Part shown: piece by piece, positions 1-7,517 of the stretch
Position numbering within the stretch: position 1 is the stretch's first letter
How the letters are laid out: each line of letters opens with the position of its first letter
Source of the DNA: Timonella sp031979385
GTDB lineage: Bacteria; Actinomycetota; Actinomycetes; Actinomycetales; Cellulomonadaceae
Direction of reading: 5' to 3'
NCBI GenBank assembly: GCA_031979385.1
Contig: DALZEF010000009.1
Location: 1-64,000, forward strand
DNA: 64,000 nucleotides
The notes under the pieces: generated by a model
Databases searched by the model: none
The model's input: only the letters and a program-made list of their open reading frames with translations
What the model was told of the DNA's origin: nothing
Made by a program: the position numbers and the translations under genes

Positions 1-54
1 GTAGGGGTCTGCTTCGCGAGACCCCTACACTCCACTTCACTACTTTGTCCGCAA
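1..54 (-). repeat. Partial copy of dispersed intergenic repeat A, cut by window start
   Basis: Read on the minus strand, this stretch starts GTTGCGGACAAAGTAGTG and continues with GGAGTGTAGGGG, matching the unit that is repeated near 62.3 kb and, more loosely, near 43.5 kb. In this copy the middle of the unit forms a perfect hairpin, GTAGGGGTCT against AGACCCCTAC (positions 1-28). The rest of the copy lies outside the window. It sits upstream of lysC. No coding function is suggested. Confidence 0.6.
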
Positions 55-190
55 CGGTCAAGTCAATGTCACACAACCGGTAGGCGGACAGTCCTACCAG
101 CCGCCCACCCAAGCCGCCTATGATTGAGGGGTTCAAACACTACCTGGTGGACGTTTAGATCGACGGGACCAGCCTAGGACGGAGCAAACC

Positions 191-1501
191 GTGGCCTTAA
201 TTGTGCAAAAATACGGCGGCTCTTCTGTATCTGACGCAGAGAGCATCAAGCGCGTGGCAAAGCGCGTCGCCGAAGCTAAGAAGGCAGGTAATGACGTTGT
301 CGTTGTCGTTTCCGCAATGGGAGACACAACCGACGAACTGATTGACCTGGCCAACCAAGTCACCCCAATGCCACCCCAGCGCGAAATGGATATTCTCCTC
401 ACCGCTGGCGAGCGCATTTCCATGTCGCTTCTCGCGATGGCGATCAACAACCTCGGCGTGAAAGCCAAATCGTTTACGGGCCAGCAGGCAGGTGTTATCA
501 CCGATGCCGTGTACGGTAAGGCGCACATCGTCGACGTGGTTCCCGTACGGATCCGCGAGACCATCGAAAAGGGCACGGTCGCTATCGTGGCCGGATTCCA
601 GGGTGTCAACAAGTCCTCGAATGATGTCACCACCCTTGGTCGTGGTGGTTCGGACACGACCGCCGTTGCGCTCGCGGCTGGGTTGAGTGCCGATGTGTGC
701 GAGATCTACACCGATGTTGATGGCGTGTTCACCGCCGATCCGCGCATTGTTCCGTCCGCCAAGAAGGTGGACCGTATTACGTACGAAGAGATGCTTGAGA
801 TGGCCGCCTGTGGCGCCAAGGTGCTCATGCTGCGCTGCGTGGAGTTCGGGCGACGCTACGGTGTCCCAATCCACGTGCGCTCTTCCTACTCCGGTAAGAC
901 CGGAACCCTAGTCACCAATGTCCCTGCTGTGGTTGGCGCTGGTGCGGCCAACGCCGCGAGCGAAGAAACCGAGGAATCGACCGTGGAAGATCCAATCATC
1001 ACCGGTGTTGCGCACGACCGTTCGGAAGCGAAGATCACGATTGTTGGCGTGCCGGACGTTCCCGGTACCGCTGCCAGGATCTTCGAGGTGGTTGCGACCT
1101 CGGGTGCGAACATCGACATGATCGTGCAGAACGTGTCTGCTGCAGCGACAGGGCTGACAGATATTTCGTTCACGCTGCCTGAGGACGATGGGCCGCAGGC
1201 TCTCGCCGCGTTGCGTGCCGTGAAGGACGAGATCAAGTTTGACTCGCTGCAGTTCGACGACCAGATCGGTAAGCTCTCCCTGATCGGTGCGGGCATGAAA
1301 TCTAGCCCTGGTGTTTCCGCGAAACTGTTTGCTGCGCTGCGCGACGCGGGCATCAACATCGAGATGATCTCCACCTCGGAGATTCGCATCTCTGTGGTGA
1401 CCCGCCAGGATTCCCTGAATGATGCAGTGCGTGCCGTGCACACCGCGTTTGGGTTGGACGGCGACGTAGAAGCCGTCGTGTACGCGGGTACTGGCCGCTA
1501 G
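191..1501 (+). CDS. lysC: Aspartokinase (alpha subunit, ACT-regulated)
   Basis: Phosphorylates aspartate, the first step to lysine/diaminopimelate, threonine and methionine, in the cytoplasm. The product of 436 residues begins VALIVQKYGGSSV, which carries the KYGGSS substrate/ATP motif of the amino acid kinase fold. The kinase domain covers about residues 1-245 (with GRGGSDTTA near 150), followed by two C-terminal ACT domains (about 265-430) for feedback control. The start is GTG with GGAG at 181-184. The length is normal for the actinobacterial LysC/Ask family. asd follows 72 bases downstream on the same strand, the usual lysC-asd pair. An internal start for a separate beta subunit is described separately. 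Upstream, a short hairpin (79-98) and a TATGAT-like -10 (119-124) are visible, but no lysine riboswitch. Confidence 0.96.
   Translation: MALIVQKYGGSSVSDAESIKRVAKRVAEAKKAGNDVVVVVSAMGDTTDELIDLANQVTPMPPQREMDILLTAGERISMSLLAMAINNLGVKAKSFTGQQAGVITDAVYGKAHIVDVVPVRIRETIEKGTVAIVAGFQGVNKSSNDVTTLGRGGSDTTAVALAAGLSADVCEIYTDVDGVFTADPRIVPSAKKVDRITYEEMLEMAACGAKVLMLRCVEFGRRYGVPIHVRSSYSGKTGTLVTNVPAVVGAGAANAASEETEESTVEDPIITGVAHDRSEAKITIVGVPDVPGTAARIFEVVATSGANIDMIVQNVSAAATGLTDISFTLPEDDGPQALAALRAVKDEIKFDSLQFDDQIGKLSLIGAGMKSSPGVSAKLFAALRDAGINIEMISTSEIRISVVTRQDSLNDAVRAVHTAFGLDGDVEAVVYAGTGR
983..1501 (+). other. Internal in-frame start for the aspartokinase beta subunit
   Basis: A GTG at 983 is in frame with lysC (codon 265) and has GAGGA seven bases upstream (971-975). 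Translation from it gives a 172-residue protein, VEDPIITGVAHDRSEAK..., which is the two ACT domains alone. In Corynebacterium the Ask beta subunit begins at the same place in the protein with a very similar N-terminus, and alpha2beta2 enzymes are assembled from one overlapping gene. What is seen is the GTG and its ribosome binding site; the separate product is inferred from the family. Confidence 0.6.
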
Positions 1502-1573
1502 GTTCTTTTTGATTTTCGACGAGACGGCTACGTCTCGCAGACAAGTCCGCTTGAGTGCGGCGAAGGATTTTTT

Positions 1574-2701
1574 ATGAGCACCCCACTGAACCTCGCCATC
1601 GTAGGTGCGACCGGTCAAGTTGGTCAGGTCATGCGTGACCTCGTTGAGCAGCGTGGATTCGAGTATTCCTCGCTTCGTCTTTTCGCATCCGCGCGTAGCG
1701 CTGGCAAGACCATTGCCGTGAACGGCGTGGACATTGTTGTTGAGGATGTCGCTACCGCGGACCTTGCGGGTATTGACATCGCGATCTTCTCCGCTGGTGG
1801 AGGAACCTCCAAGGAGTTCGCGCCGAAGTTCGCTGAGGCGGGCGCTTTCGTGGTGGACAACTCCTCCGCTTGGCGCTTGGACCCGCAGGTGCCGCTGATC
1901 GTGTCCGAGGTGAACCCCGAGGCGATCGCTGATGCAGAGAAGGGCATCATCGCGAACCCGAACTGCACCACCATGGCCGCGATGCCGGTTCTCAAGCCAC
2001 TACACGAGGCCGCTGGCCTCAAGCGCCTGGTAGTCACCACGTTCCAGGCGGTTTCCGGTTCCGGTCTTGCCGGCGCGCAGGAACTTGAGGAGCAGATTCT
2101 GGCCGGTGCCTCGCAGGACCTGCTTGGTCTAGTCCGCGACGGTTCGGCCGTGCAGTTGCCGGAGCCGAAGAAGTACGTGCACAACGTTGCGTTCAACGTG
2201 GTTGCGCTCGCCGGTTCGGTAGTCGAGGACGGCTCGAACGAAACCGATGAGGAACAGAAGCTCCGCAACGAATCCCGCAAGATCCTCGGTATTCCGGACC
2301 TCAAGGTATCGGGTACCTGCGTGCGGGTTCCGGTGTTCTCCGGCCACTCGCTGTCCGTGAACGCCGAGTTCGAAAACGACATCACCCCTGAGCAAGCGGC
2401 CGAGATCTTGGCTGATGCTCCCGGAGTGGAACTCGTTGAGGTGCCGAGCCCACTCGCTGCGGCTGGAGCTGATCCAAGCCTCGTTGGACGCATCCGCCAA
2501 GACCAGTCGGTAGACGGCAACAGGGGACTCGTCCTGTTCATCTCGAACGACAACCTGCGCAAGGGCGCTGCACTGAACGCCGTGCAGATCGCGGAAATCC
2601 TCGCCAACGCCATCCGCTGGGGTGCCGAGATGGAAGCATCCGGCGGCCAGGATGGTGGCGGCTGTGGATGTGGCAGCTGCGGTTGCGGCAAGCAAGCCTG
2701 A
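1574..2701 (+). CDS. asd: Aspartate-semialdehyde dehydrogenase with a Cys-rich C-terminal tail
   Basis: Reduces aspartyl phosphate to aspartate semialdehyde with NADPH, directly after LysC. The N-terminus LAIVGATGQVGQ is the Rossmann NADP loop. The nucleophilic Cys is in NPNCTTMAAMPVL (about residue 135), and the acid/base His is in SGHSLSVN (about 260). The start is ATG with AAGGA upstream at about 1562. At 375 residues it is longer than the roughly 340-350 usual for the family, because of a tail that ends GGGCGCGSCGCGKQA: four Cys in eight residues after a Gly-rich spacer. Such a tail is not part of the catalytic fold and could bind metal; its role is unknown. A terminator follows at once, so lysC-asd is probably a two-gene transcript. 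Confidence 0.95.
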   Translation: MSTPLNLAIVGATGQVGQVMRDLVEQRGFEYSSLRLFASARSAGKTIAVNGVDIVVEDVATADLAGIDIAIFSAGGGTSKEFAPKFAEAGAFVVDNSSAWRLDPQVPLIVSEVNPEAIADAEKGIIANPNCTTMAAMPVLKPLHEAAGLKRLVVTTFQAVSGSGLAGAQELEEQILAGASQDLLGLVRDGSAVQLPEPKKYVHNVAFNVVALAGSVVEDGSNETDEEQKLRNESRKILGIPDLKVSGTCVRVPVFSGHSLSVNAEFENDITPEQAAEILADAPGVELVEVPSPLAAAGADPSLVGRIRQDQSVDGNRGLVLFISNDNLRKGAALNAVQIAEILANAIRWGAEMEASGGQDGGGCGCGSCGCGKQA

Positions 2702-2713
2702 CGTCCATGTCTG

Positions 2714-2753
2714 AGCGGGGAGCACGACCTATGTGGTTATGCTCCCCGCTTTG
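2714..2753 (+). terminator. Intrinsic terminator after asd
   Basis: AGCGGGGAGCA (2714-2724) pairs perfectly with TGCTCCCCGCT (2740-2750), followed by TTT. It ends the lysC-asd transcript. The next 225 bases up to the aro leader show no convincing gene. Confidence 0.8.
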
Positions 2754-2979
2754 CTGTGGGGTTAGGCCGAAGTATGTGTTCGGGTATGCCGGTGGGGTGT
2801 TTTTGTTCCGGGTGCATAGTTTTTATGTGGGTATCTGGGCTGATTTCGCCCCATCGGTTGCGGTTGGCGCCGAGTTGGCCGAGCGGATACAAGTGTTCGT
2901 GGAGCGACAGTAGTCCGGAGTGTAGGACGTGAGTCACCATACCTTGAGCATGAGTGACAGGCATGCTACGTTAGTGTGC

Positions 2980-3045
2980 ATGACCGGACGTTGGTATTGG
3001 CAGTTTACGCAGGCTCCCGGTGGGGCCGTGCGGGCAAACGCCTGA
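2980..3045 (+). CDS. Aromatic leader peptide (21 residues) upstream of DAHP synthase
   Basis: A short frame ATG...TGA encodes MTGRWYWQFTQAPGGAVRANA. Within residues 5-9 it has Trp-Tyr-Trp-Gln-Phe, so all three aromatic amino acids are sampled in five codons. It lies 145 bases before a gene for the first step of aromatic synthesis. This is the arrangement of a ribosome-mediated attenuator; an aromatic leader in front of aroF has been described in corynebacteria. An in-frame GTG at 2974 is an alternative start. The ribosome binding site is weak. Translation is inferred from the codon content and context, not proven. Confidence 0.7.
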   Translation: MTGRWYWQFTQAPGGAVRANA

Positions 3046-3190
3046 CCAATTTTCCACCCGGAGCCAGCACAGGGCTAAGACACCGCACAAGCGGAATGTC
3101 TTGGCCCTTCGTCGTGAGACGGAGCCGCTCCGGATGTGATGCGGTGCTCGGTTCCGTCTTAAACACCTTAAGAATCTAACGGAGCCCCCA
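3012..3190 (+). promoter_or_regulatory. Predicted aromatic amino acid attenuator
   Basis: Region 1 (GGCTCCCGGTGG, 3012-3023, inside the leader peptide) can pair with region 2 (CCACCCGGAGCC, 3054-3065) with one C-C mismatch. A strong hairpin follows: GGGC-T-AAGACA-CCGC, loop ACAA, GCGG-AA-TGTCTT-G-GCCC (3072-3107). A last hairpin pairs AGACGGAGCCG (3117-3127) with CGGTTCCGTCT (3149-3159). Two alternatives compete: CCGGAGC of region 2 (3058-3064) is complementary to GCTCCGG (3127-3133), and GGTTCCGT (3150-3157) is complementary, with one G-U, to ACGGAGCC (3179-3186), which contains the aroG ribosome binding site. The last hairpin lacks a real T-run, so control could be of translation, transcription or both. 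Confidence 0.55.
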
Positions 3191-4267
3191 ATGTCAGTTG
3201 AACTCGCACTCGATGCACCAAACACCTCAGACCTGCGCATTCGTGCGCTCGATCCACTACCCAGCCCTCGGCAAATGCTTGCGGAACTGCCCCTGCCAGG
3301 CCGTAGCGCGGAACTCGTTGCCCGCAGCCGCGAGGAAATCCGCAATGTACTCCAAGGCTCGGACGATCGACTGCTCGCAATCGTGGGACCATGCTCAATC
3401 CACGATCCTGAAGCAGCCCTCGACTACGCTCAACGTCTAGCCGCACTTATTCCAGAGCTTGAGGATGACCTCCTCGTGGTCATGCGTGTCTACTTTGAAA
3501 AACCACGCACCACAGTTGGATGGAAAGGGCTCATCAACGACCCCGGCATGGACGAGACCTTTGACGTCCAACGCGGGCTTCGCACCGCACGTGAAGTACT
3601 GTTGAGCGTTCTTGACCAAGGTGTTCCTGCTGCAACCGAGTTCCTTGAACCAACCTCCCCCCAATTCATCGCCGACGCCGTGTCCTGGGGTGCAATCGGC
3701 GCACGCAACCCCGAAAGCCAAGTCCACCGTCAGATGGCATCGGGGCTATCCATGCCGATTGGTTTCAAAAACGCCACCGATGGTGATGTCCAAGCCGCCG
3801 TGGACGGTTGCGTGACGGCGGCTGCCGAGCACACTTTCTTTGGGGTCAACGCTGACGGCCTCGCTTCGGTTGTTGCGACATCCGGTAACCCTGACTGCCA
3901 CGTCATCCTACGCGGTGGACGCTTGGGCCCCAACTACGACGAAGCATCAGTCGCGGATGCGATCAAGGTCATCGATAAGGCCGCAATGCCTAACAACCTG
4001 GTCATTGACGCGTCCCACGGCAACTCCGGAAAATCGGAGGTGCGCCAAGCCGAAGTGGTTCGTGAGATCTCTGGTTTCGTCGCTGCCGGAAACACCCAAG
4101 TAAGCGGCGTCATGATGGAGAGTTTCCTCGTAGCGGGAAACCAAAGCCCAGCGCCCTCAGGTTTGACCTACGGGCAATCCGTCACTGACCGTTGCATCGA
4201 TTGGGATACTACGGCTGACTTGCTGCGTGAACTCGCAGCAGCCGCTCGCGCACGCCGGGACAAGTGA
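3191..4267 (+). CDS. aroG: Class I 3-deoxy-D-arabino-heptulosonate 7-phosphate (DAHP) synthase
   Basis: Condenses phosphoenolpyruvate with erythrose 4-phosphate, the first committed step of the shikimate pathway. The 358-residue protein has the class I (AroFGH) hallmarks: AIVGPCSIHD (PEP/metal Cys), RVYFEKPRTTVGWKG, GARNPESQVHRQMASGLSMPIGFKN, HVILRGG, DASHGNSGK and SGVMMESFLV. Length and motif order fit the family. GGAG sits seven bases before the ATG. It follows an aromatic leader peptide and alternative hairpins, so expression probably rises when Trp, Tyr or Phe is short. The N-terminal extension that carries allosteric sites in this family is present, but which amino acid inhibits the enzyme cannot be read from the sequence. 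The symbol could equally be aroF. Confidence 0.94.
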   Translation: MSVELALDAPNTSDLRIRALDPLPSPRQMLAELPLPGRSAELVARSREEIRNVLQGSDDRLLAIVGPCSIHDPEAALDYAQRLAALIPELEDDLLVVMRVYFEKPRTTVGWKGLINDPGMDETFDVQRGLRTAREVLLSVLDQGVPAATEFLEPTSPQFIADAVSWGAIGARNPESQVHRQMASGLSMPIGFKNATDGDVQAAVDGCVTAAAEHTFFGVNADGLASVVATSGNPDCHVILRGGRLGPNYDEASVADAIKVIDKAAMPNNLVIDASHGNSGKSEVRQAEVVREISGFVAAGNTQVSGVMMESFLVAGNQSPAPSGLTYGQSVTDRCIDWDTTADLLRELAAAARARRDK

Positions 4268-4274
4268 TCGGCAC

Positions 4275-4712
4275 ATGAGCTACCAGACAAGCCCACCTAG
4301 AAGCACATCGGACACAGTTTCCGGTTTCCTTGAAGTAGTCCGAAGTGGCCGCGAACCACACAGAGCCGCAGAGTTTCTTGCCTCTGAAGTAGCAGCCCAT
4401 CAAGTGCGTTCGGGAGCGCAAACGGTCGTGCTCCGCACACCAGAGAACTACGCGGCGCATGTCGGGGAAATGCTCGAAATGTTTGGCGAGTTCACCTTCG
4501 TCGTTGATGAACTCATCGTTGACGGGGATCGAGCATACGCCCGTTGGACCCAGACTGGATACCATGCCGGAGTCATCGACGGACATCAGCCCACCGGAGC
4601 ATCCCTTGAGACTGTGGATAGTGCGGTCTACCGTGTCGCGGATGGCCTTATCGTCGAATATTGGATCCAACCCGAAGTGGCTGGTCTCATGGCACAACTC
4701 GAACAACCATGA
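4275..4712 (+). CDS. SnoaL-like / ester cyclase-type protein
   Basis: The 145-residue product, counted from ATG 4275, fits the NTF2-like SnoaL family: a helical start (TVSGFLEVVRSGREPHRAAEFLASEVAAHQV), a central strand-rich part (FTFVVDELIVDGDRAYARWTQTGYHAG) and the late GLIVEYWIQPE typical of the family. Members are small cone-shaped proteins, some with cyclase or isomerase activity, many of unknown substrate. An earlier in-frame start (4227) would overlap aroG, so the start seven bases after the aroG stop is preferred, although its ribosome binding site is poor. It may be co-transcribed with aroG. No specific substrate is claimed. Confidence 0.7.
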   Translation: MSYQTSPPRSTSDTVSGFLEVVRSGREPHRAAEFLASEVAAHQVRSGAQTVVLRTPENYAAHVGEMLEMFGEFTFVVDELIVDGDRAYARWTQTGYHAGVIDGHQPTGASLETVDSAVYRVADGLIVEYWIQPEVAGLMAQLEQP

Positions 4713-5107
4713 GGTGGGGGAAGAACATCTAGGGAAATTCGCTTCCACTTCTCGTGCTCACCGTAACGGGTGAGGTTCCCCGTGCTGATCTTTTGGGTTC
4801 TGAAGAAAAATCCTCCTTATTTCTCGTGACGGGTTCTCGGGTTTCTGGGTGAAAATACGCAGATAGCATCCGTGAGACAGGTGCATCATTCTCACATGGG
4901 TAGAAATCCCCTCCTTGGCTGCGATGCTGCTGTGACCTGCATGTAGATCGAAGAATATCTGTTCTTGTCGCTCTTATGTCAACCGAAATCACACCGTTGG
5001 AAAACGAAGTCCCTGATAAAATCGGCGCTATTGGGTTTTCGAAAGGCGCTTAGAACGTATAGCGGCTCGCCCAGTGAATATGCAACGAAACAATTGAGGG
5101 AACTTTC
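4713..5107. other. Intergenic stretch without a recognisable gene
   Basis: No open frame with plausible composition or a ribosome binding site is visible on either strand. The base composition is more AT-rich than the flanks. The last 80 bases probably hold the promoter of the lipoprotein gene, for example around GATAAAAT near 5015. Confidence 0.5.
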
Positions 5108-5647
5108 ATGAACAAGCGGATGAGTAAAACCATCGCTGCGGCTGCACTTTCTGTCATGCTTCTGGGCGCAGCAGGATGCTCGAATGCGGACGAAGAGACC
5201 CCGGCACCTTCAACGAGCGAGACCACCCCTGCGGCTGACGACAGCGCCTCGGATGAGCCAAGCGAAGCAGAGAACACGGACACTGCAGATTCAGGCGTCG
5301 ATGCTGCCAAACAGGAAGAGATCCTCGATCAGCTCGTCACCGCGGAATCCGGCCAGATCGACGCGATCAAGGACCAGTTCCCAGGCGTTTACTCGGATAT
5401 CGCTATCGAGTACGAGTTGCCCGGAACCATCAAGTACACCTACACCTATGCGGAGCAGGTTGAGACCGCTGACGAAATGGTCGATTACTTCGAGTCACAG
5501 ATCGACACCATGCAGGAGCAGACTGACTCCCAGGTGTTCCCCATCATGCGTAGTTCTGGACTCGAGGGCGATCTGGGAATCCGCTACATCTATCTGAACG
5601 CGGACAGTTCGGTTATTTGGGACAAAACCTTCACCTCAAGCAACTGA
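5108..5647 (+). CDS. Secreted lipoprotein, possibly DUF4854-like
   Basis: The 179-residue product has a lipoprotein signal peptide (MNKRMSKTIAAAALSVMLLGAAGC) with the lipidation Cys at residue 24. A low-complexity acidic linker rich in Thr, Ser, Pro, Glu and Asp follows (about 25-65), then a compact domain (about 65-179) with IEYELPGTIKYTYTYAEQ and a C-terminal IRYIYLNADSSVIWDKTF. The domain resembles small extracytoplasmic lipoproteins annotated DUF4854, but that call is from memory. The protein should be anchored on the outer face of the membrane. It is monocistronic, with a terminator at 5720. No function is known to me. Confidence 0.8.
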   Translation: MNKRMSKTIAAAALSVMLLGAAGCSNADEETPAPSTSETTPAADDSASDEPSEAENTDTADSGVDAAKQEEILDQLVTAESGQIDAIKDQFPGVYSDIAIEYELPGTIKYTYTYAEQVETADEMVDYFESQIDTMQEQTDSQVFPIMRSSGLEGDLGIRYIYLNADSSVIWDKTFTSSN

Positions 5648-5719
5648 GGAACAAAGTCCAAGTTGCGTTGAACGATGCGAAGACTTCAAACAGCAGCCTG
5701 ACGCATAGTGCGCACTAAG

Positions 5720-5760
5720 AGTGGGGTGGTCCAAGGGTAAATCCTTTGGGCCACACCACT
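5720..5760 (+). terminator. Terminator after the lipoprotein gene
   Basis: AGTGGGGTGGTCCAAGG (5720-5736) pairs, with small mismatches, with CCTTTGGGCCACACCACT (5743-5760), leaving a short loop. It sits 73 bases after the lipoprotein stop. Confidence 0.6.
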
Positions 5761-5874
5761 TCGCATCATTAGTACCCGCTTATTGAACCAACACATACAG
5801 GAGCGTCGCCCAATCCGCGTCTGCACGCTGGATGGCTACGGATCAGGTGACCCCTGCGGCGCGTTAATGAGCAC

Positions 5875-5915
5875 AACAAAGGCTCGGGACAGTCTATATA
5901 GACTTGTCTCGAGCC
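5875..5915 (-). terminator. Terminator of tRNA-Pro(CGG)
   Basis: GGCTCGGGACA (5881-5891) and TGTCTCGAGCC (5905-5915) form a stem around the palindrome GTCTATATAGAC. On the minus strand it is followed by TTTGTT. It lies directly downstream of the minus-strand tRNA. Confidence 0.75.
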
Positions 5916-5997
<82 letters not shown>

Positions 5998-6303
5998 ATG
6001 ACCGGTTCCGACCGCTATTCAGCATACTCCTCAAGTACCCTCAAGCAAACGCAATTGGTCCTAGAAGAGCATGGATGTGGTGTAGTAGATAGTTAGACTC
6101 ACATCTGCGAGGAGATGATTCGGATGGCGCTGGCCTCACTGCCGCCATCATGATGACCGAACTTCGTACGTGCTTCCATTCCGTCCTGCTAGGTATGACT
6201 GATGGCCTTGTTTTCCTGATATCCAATTCGATAGGGCCGGGAAACCGTGCGCGCATCACGCAGACGAGGAGACCTTGTTAGAGAGTTCCTGTGGGAAACA
6301 ACA
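5998..6303. other. Intergenic stretch between the two tRNA genes
   Basis: No gene or clear signal is visible here. A short frame exists on the minus strand but has no ribosome binding site and no recognisable content. Confidence 0.5.
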
Positions 6304-6333
6304 GAGGCTCAGCATTCTACAATGCTGAGCCTC
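6304..6333 (-). terminator. Terminator of tRNA-Pro(TGG)
   Basis: GAGGCTCAGCATT (6304-6316), loop CTAC, and AATGCTGAGCCTC (6321-6333) form a perfect 13-bp stem. On the minus strand TGTTGTTT follows. It lies six bases downstream of the tRNA. Confidence 0.85.
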
Positions 6334-6338
6334 TCACT

Positions 6339-6413
<75 letters not shown>

Positions 6414-6569
6414 AAGGTGCTTGTCGTTGTTGCGACTCATTAAGTGTAGCGGATGTTCAGCACCTCAAAATGCCATTTTCAGGGGAATGTGATCAAGGGC
6501 GCACAAACCGTAAATCGTGATGGAATTTTGCGAGTCAAGCAATATGACACCCCATACCGCACGGGTAAA

Positions 6570-7505
6570 TTACCCTTTCTGGACGGGTCGGGGGACCAAG
6601 GTGATAAGCGTGGCTTCGGGAGGGCACGCGATCCGGAACGGCGTGTACGGGGAGGTTCCCAGCCCTGCGCCAACCTGTAGCCAGGTGGAGTTGGAGCCAC
6701 CCACGACATCAGGCCGTGGTCCAGGCCATCCATGCAAACCGGAGGCGCGTGATCGGTCGAGGTCGCAGTTGGTGACGAGCGCGCCGAATCCGGGTACGCA
6801 TAACTGTCCACCGTGGGTGTGGCCAGCGATGATCGCGTCACAACCATCAGTATGCATCTGGTCAAGCACGCGGACGTAGGGAGCATGAGTGACGCCTACC
6901 CGTACGGCACCCACAGCAGATGCTGGCGTGGCAGGTGGAAATACGTCTCGATCCAGATGCGGATCGTCTACGCCCACAAAGTCGAGGCGGGTTCCCTTCA
7001 CATCAACGGACTGCCTAGTGTTGGTCAGATCGATCCAGCCCTTGCGGACAAGGTGACGGGTAAGCTCCTCGTGAGGGAGCGGTGGCGGAGCAGGACGACT
7101 ACGGTGACGAGAATCTGCCAGCAGATAGCGTGCAGGGTTCTTCAACCTAGGTGCGTAGTAGTCGTTTGACCCCATGACGAAGGCACCGGGAACCTCCAGC
7201 AACGGCCCCAAAGCACGAGTGAGCGCTGGCACTGCTTGAAGGTGCGCAAGATTATCGCCCGTGTCGATCACAAAATCCGGTTCGAGGGACGCCAGCCCTT
7301 GGACCCATGCGATCTTGTGCTCTTGACGTGGTGTCAGATGAAGATCGGTCAGGTGCAGCACCCGAATCGGGGCGGCACCTTCTGGAAGGATGGGAAGGGT
7401 TTCCTCGCGTACCGTGAAGGCCTGGGCTTCAAGGTAGGCGTAGCTCAGTGTCAGAAAGGCTGCGGCGACCGGGATACCGACCGTCGCAGGGTTGAGGCGT
7501 GACAT
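6570..7505 (-). CDS. Membrane-anchored metallophosphoesterase
   Basis: This calcineurin-like phosphoesterase of 311 residues has one N-terminal hydrophobic segment (about residues 8-27). The metal-binding blocks appear in order: VLHLTDLHL (D54, H56), VIDTGDNL (D84), MGSNDYY (catalytic Asn/Asp), GVTHAPY and IIAGHTHGGQ. This is the YkuE/YaeI-like architecture, usually phosphodiesterases acting at the membrane, sometimes on lipids; the substrate cannot be told. It follows the class A PBP gene with only 12 bases between them. From memory, a metallophosphoesterase also follows ponA2 in mycobacteria (Rv3682-Rv3683), which supports a link to the cell wall. Start ATG 7505. Confidence 0.88.
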   Translation of the reverse strand: MSRLNPATVGIPVAAAFLTLSYAYLEAQAFTVREETLPILPEGAAPIRVLHLTDLHLTPRQEHKIAWVQGLASLEPDFVIDTGDNLAHLQAVPALTRALGPLLEVPGAFVMGSNDYYAPRLKNPARYLLADSRHRSRPAPPPLPHEELTRHLVRKGWIDLTNTRQSVDVKGTRLDFVGVDDPHLDRDVFPPATPASAVGAVRVGVTHAPYVRVLDQMHTDGCDAIIAGHTHGGQLCVPGFGALVTNCDLDRSRASGLHGWPGPRPDVVGGSNSTWLQVGAGLGTSPYTPFRIACPPEATLITLVPRPVQKG

Positions 7506-7517
7506 GGAAGTAAAGGC

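Noticed and set aside
1..190. Lysine riboswitch in front of lysC
   Set aside because: No conserved lysine-riboswitch core is visible; only a 6-bp hairpin (79-98) and repeat A.
197..874. Long open frame on the minus strand opposite lysC
   Set aside because: It mirrors the codon bias of lysC, has no ribosome binding site and no family pattern. Similar mirror frames occur opposite asd, clpC, lutB and the Fn3 gene.
2668..2913. 81-residue frame from the asd end over the terminator
   Set aside because: It starts inside asd in another frame and reads through a strong terminator; composition is unlike a gene.
2976..3179. 67-residue frame overlapping the aro leader in another frame
   Set aside because: It has no domain pattern and crosses the hairpins of the attenuator. 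The 21-residue frame with Trp-Tyr-Trp-Gln-Phe explains the region better.
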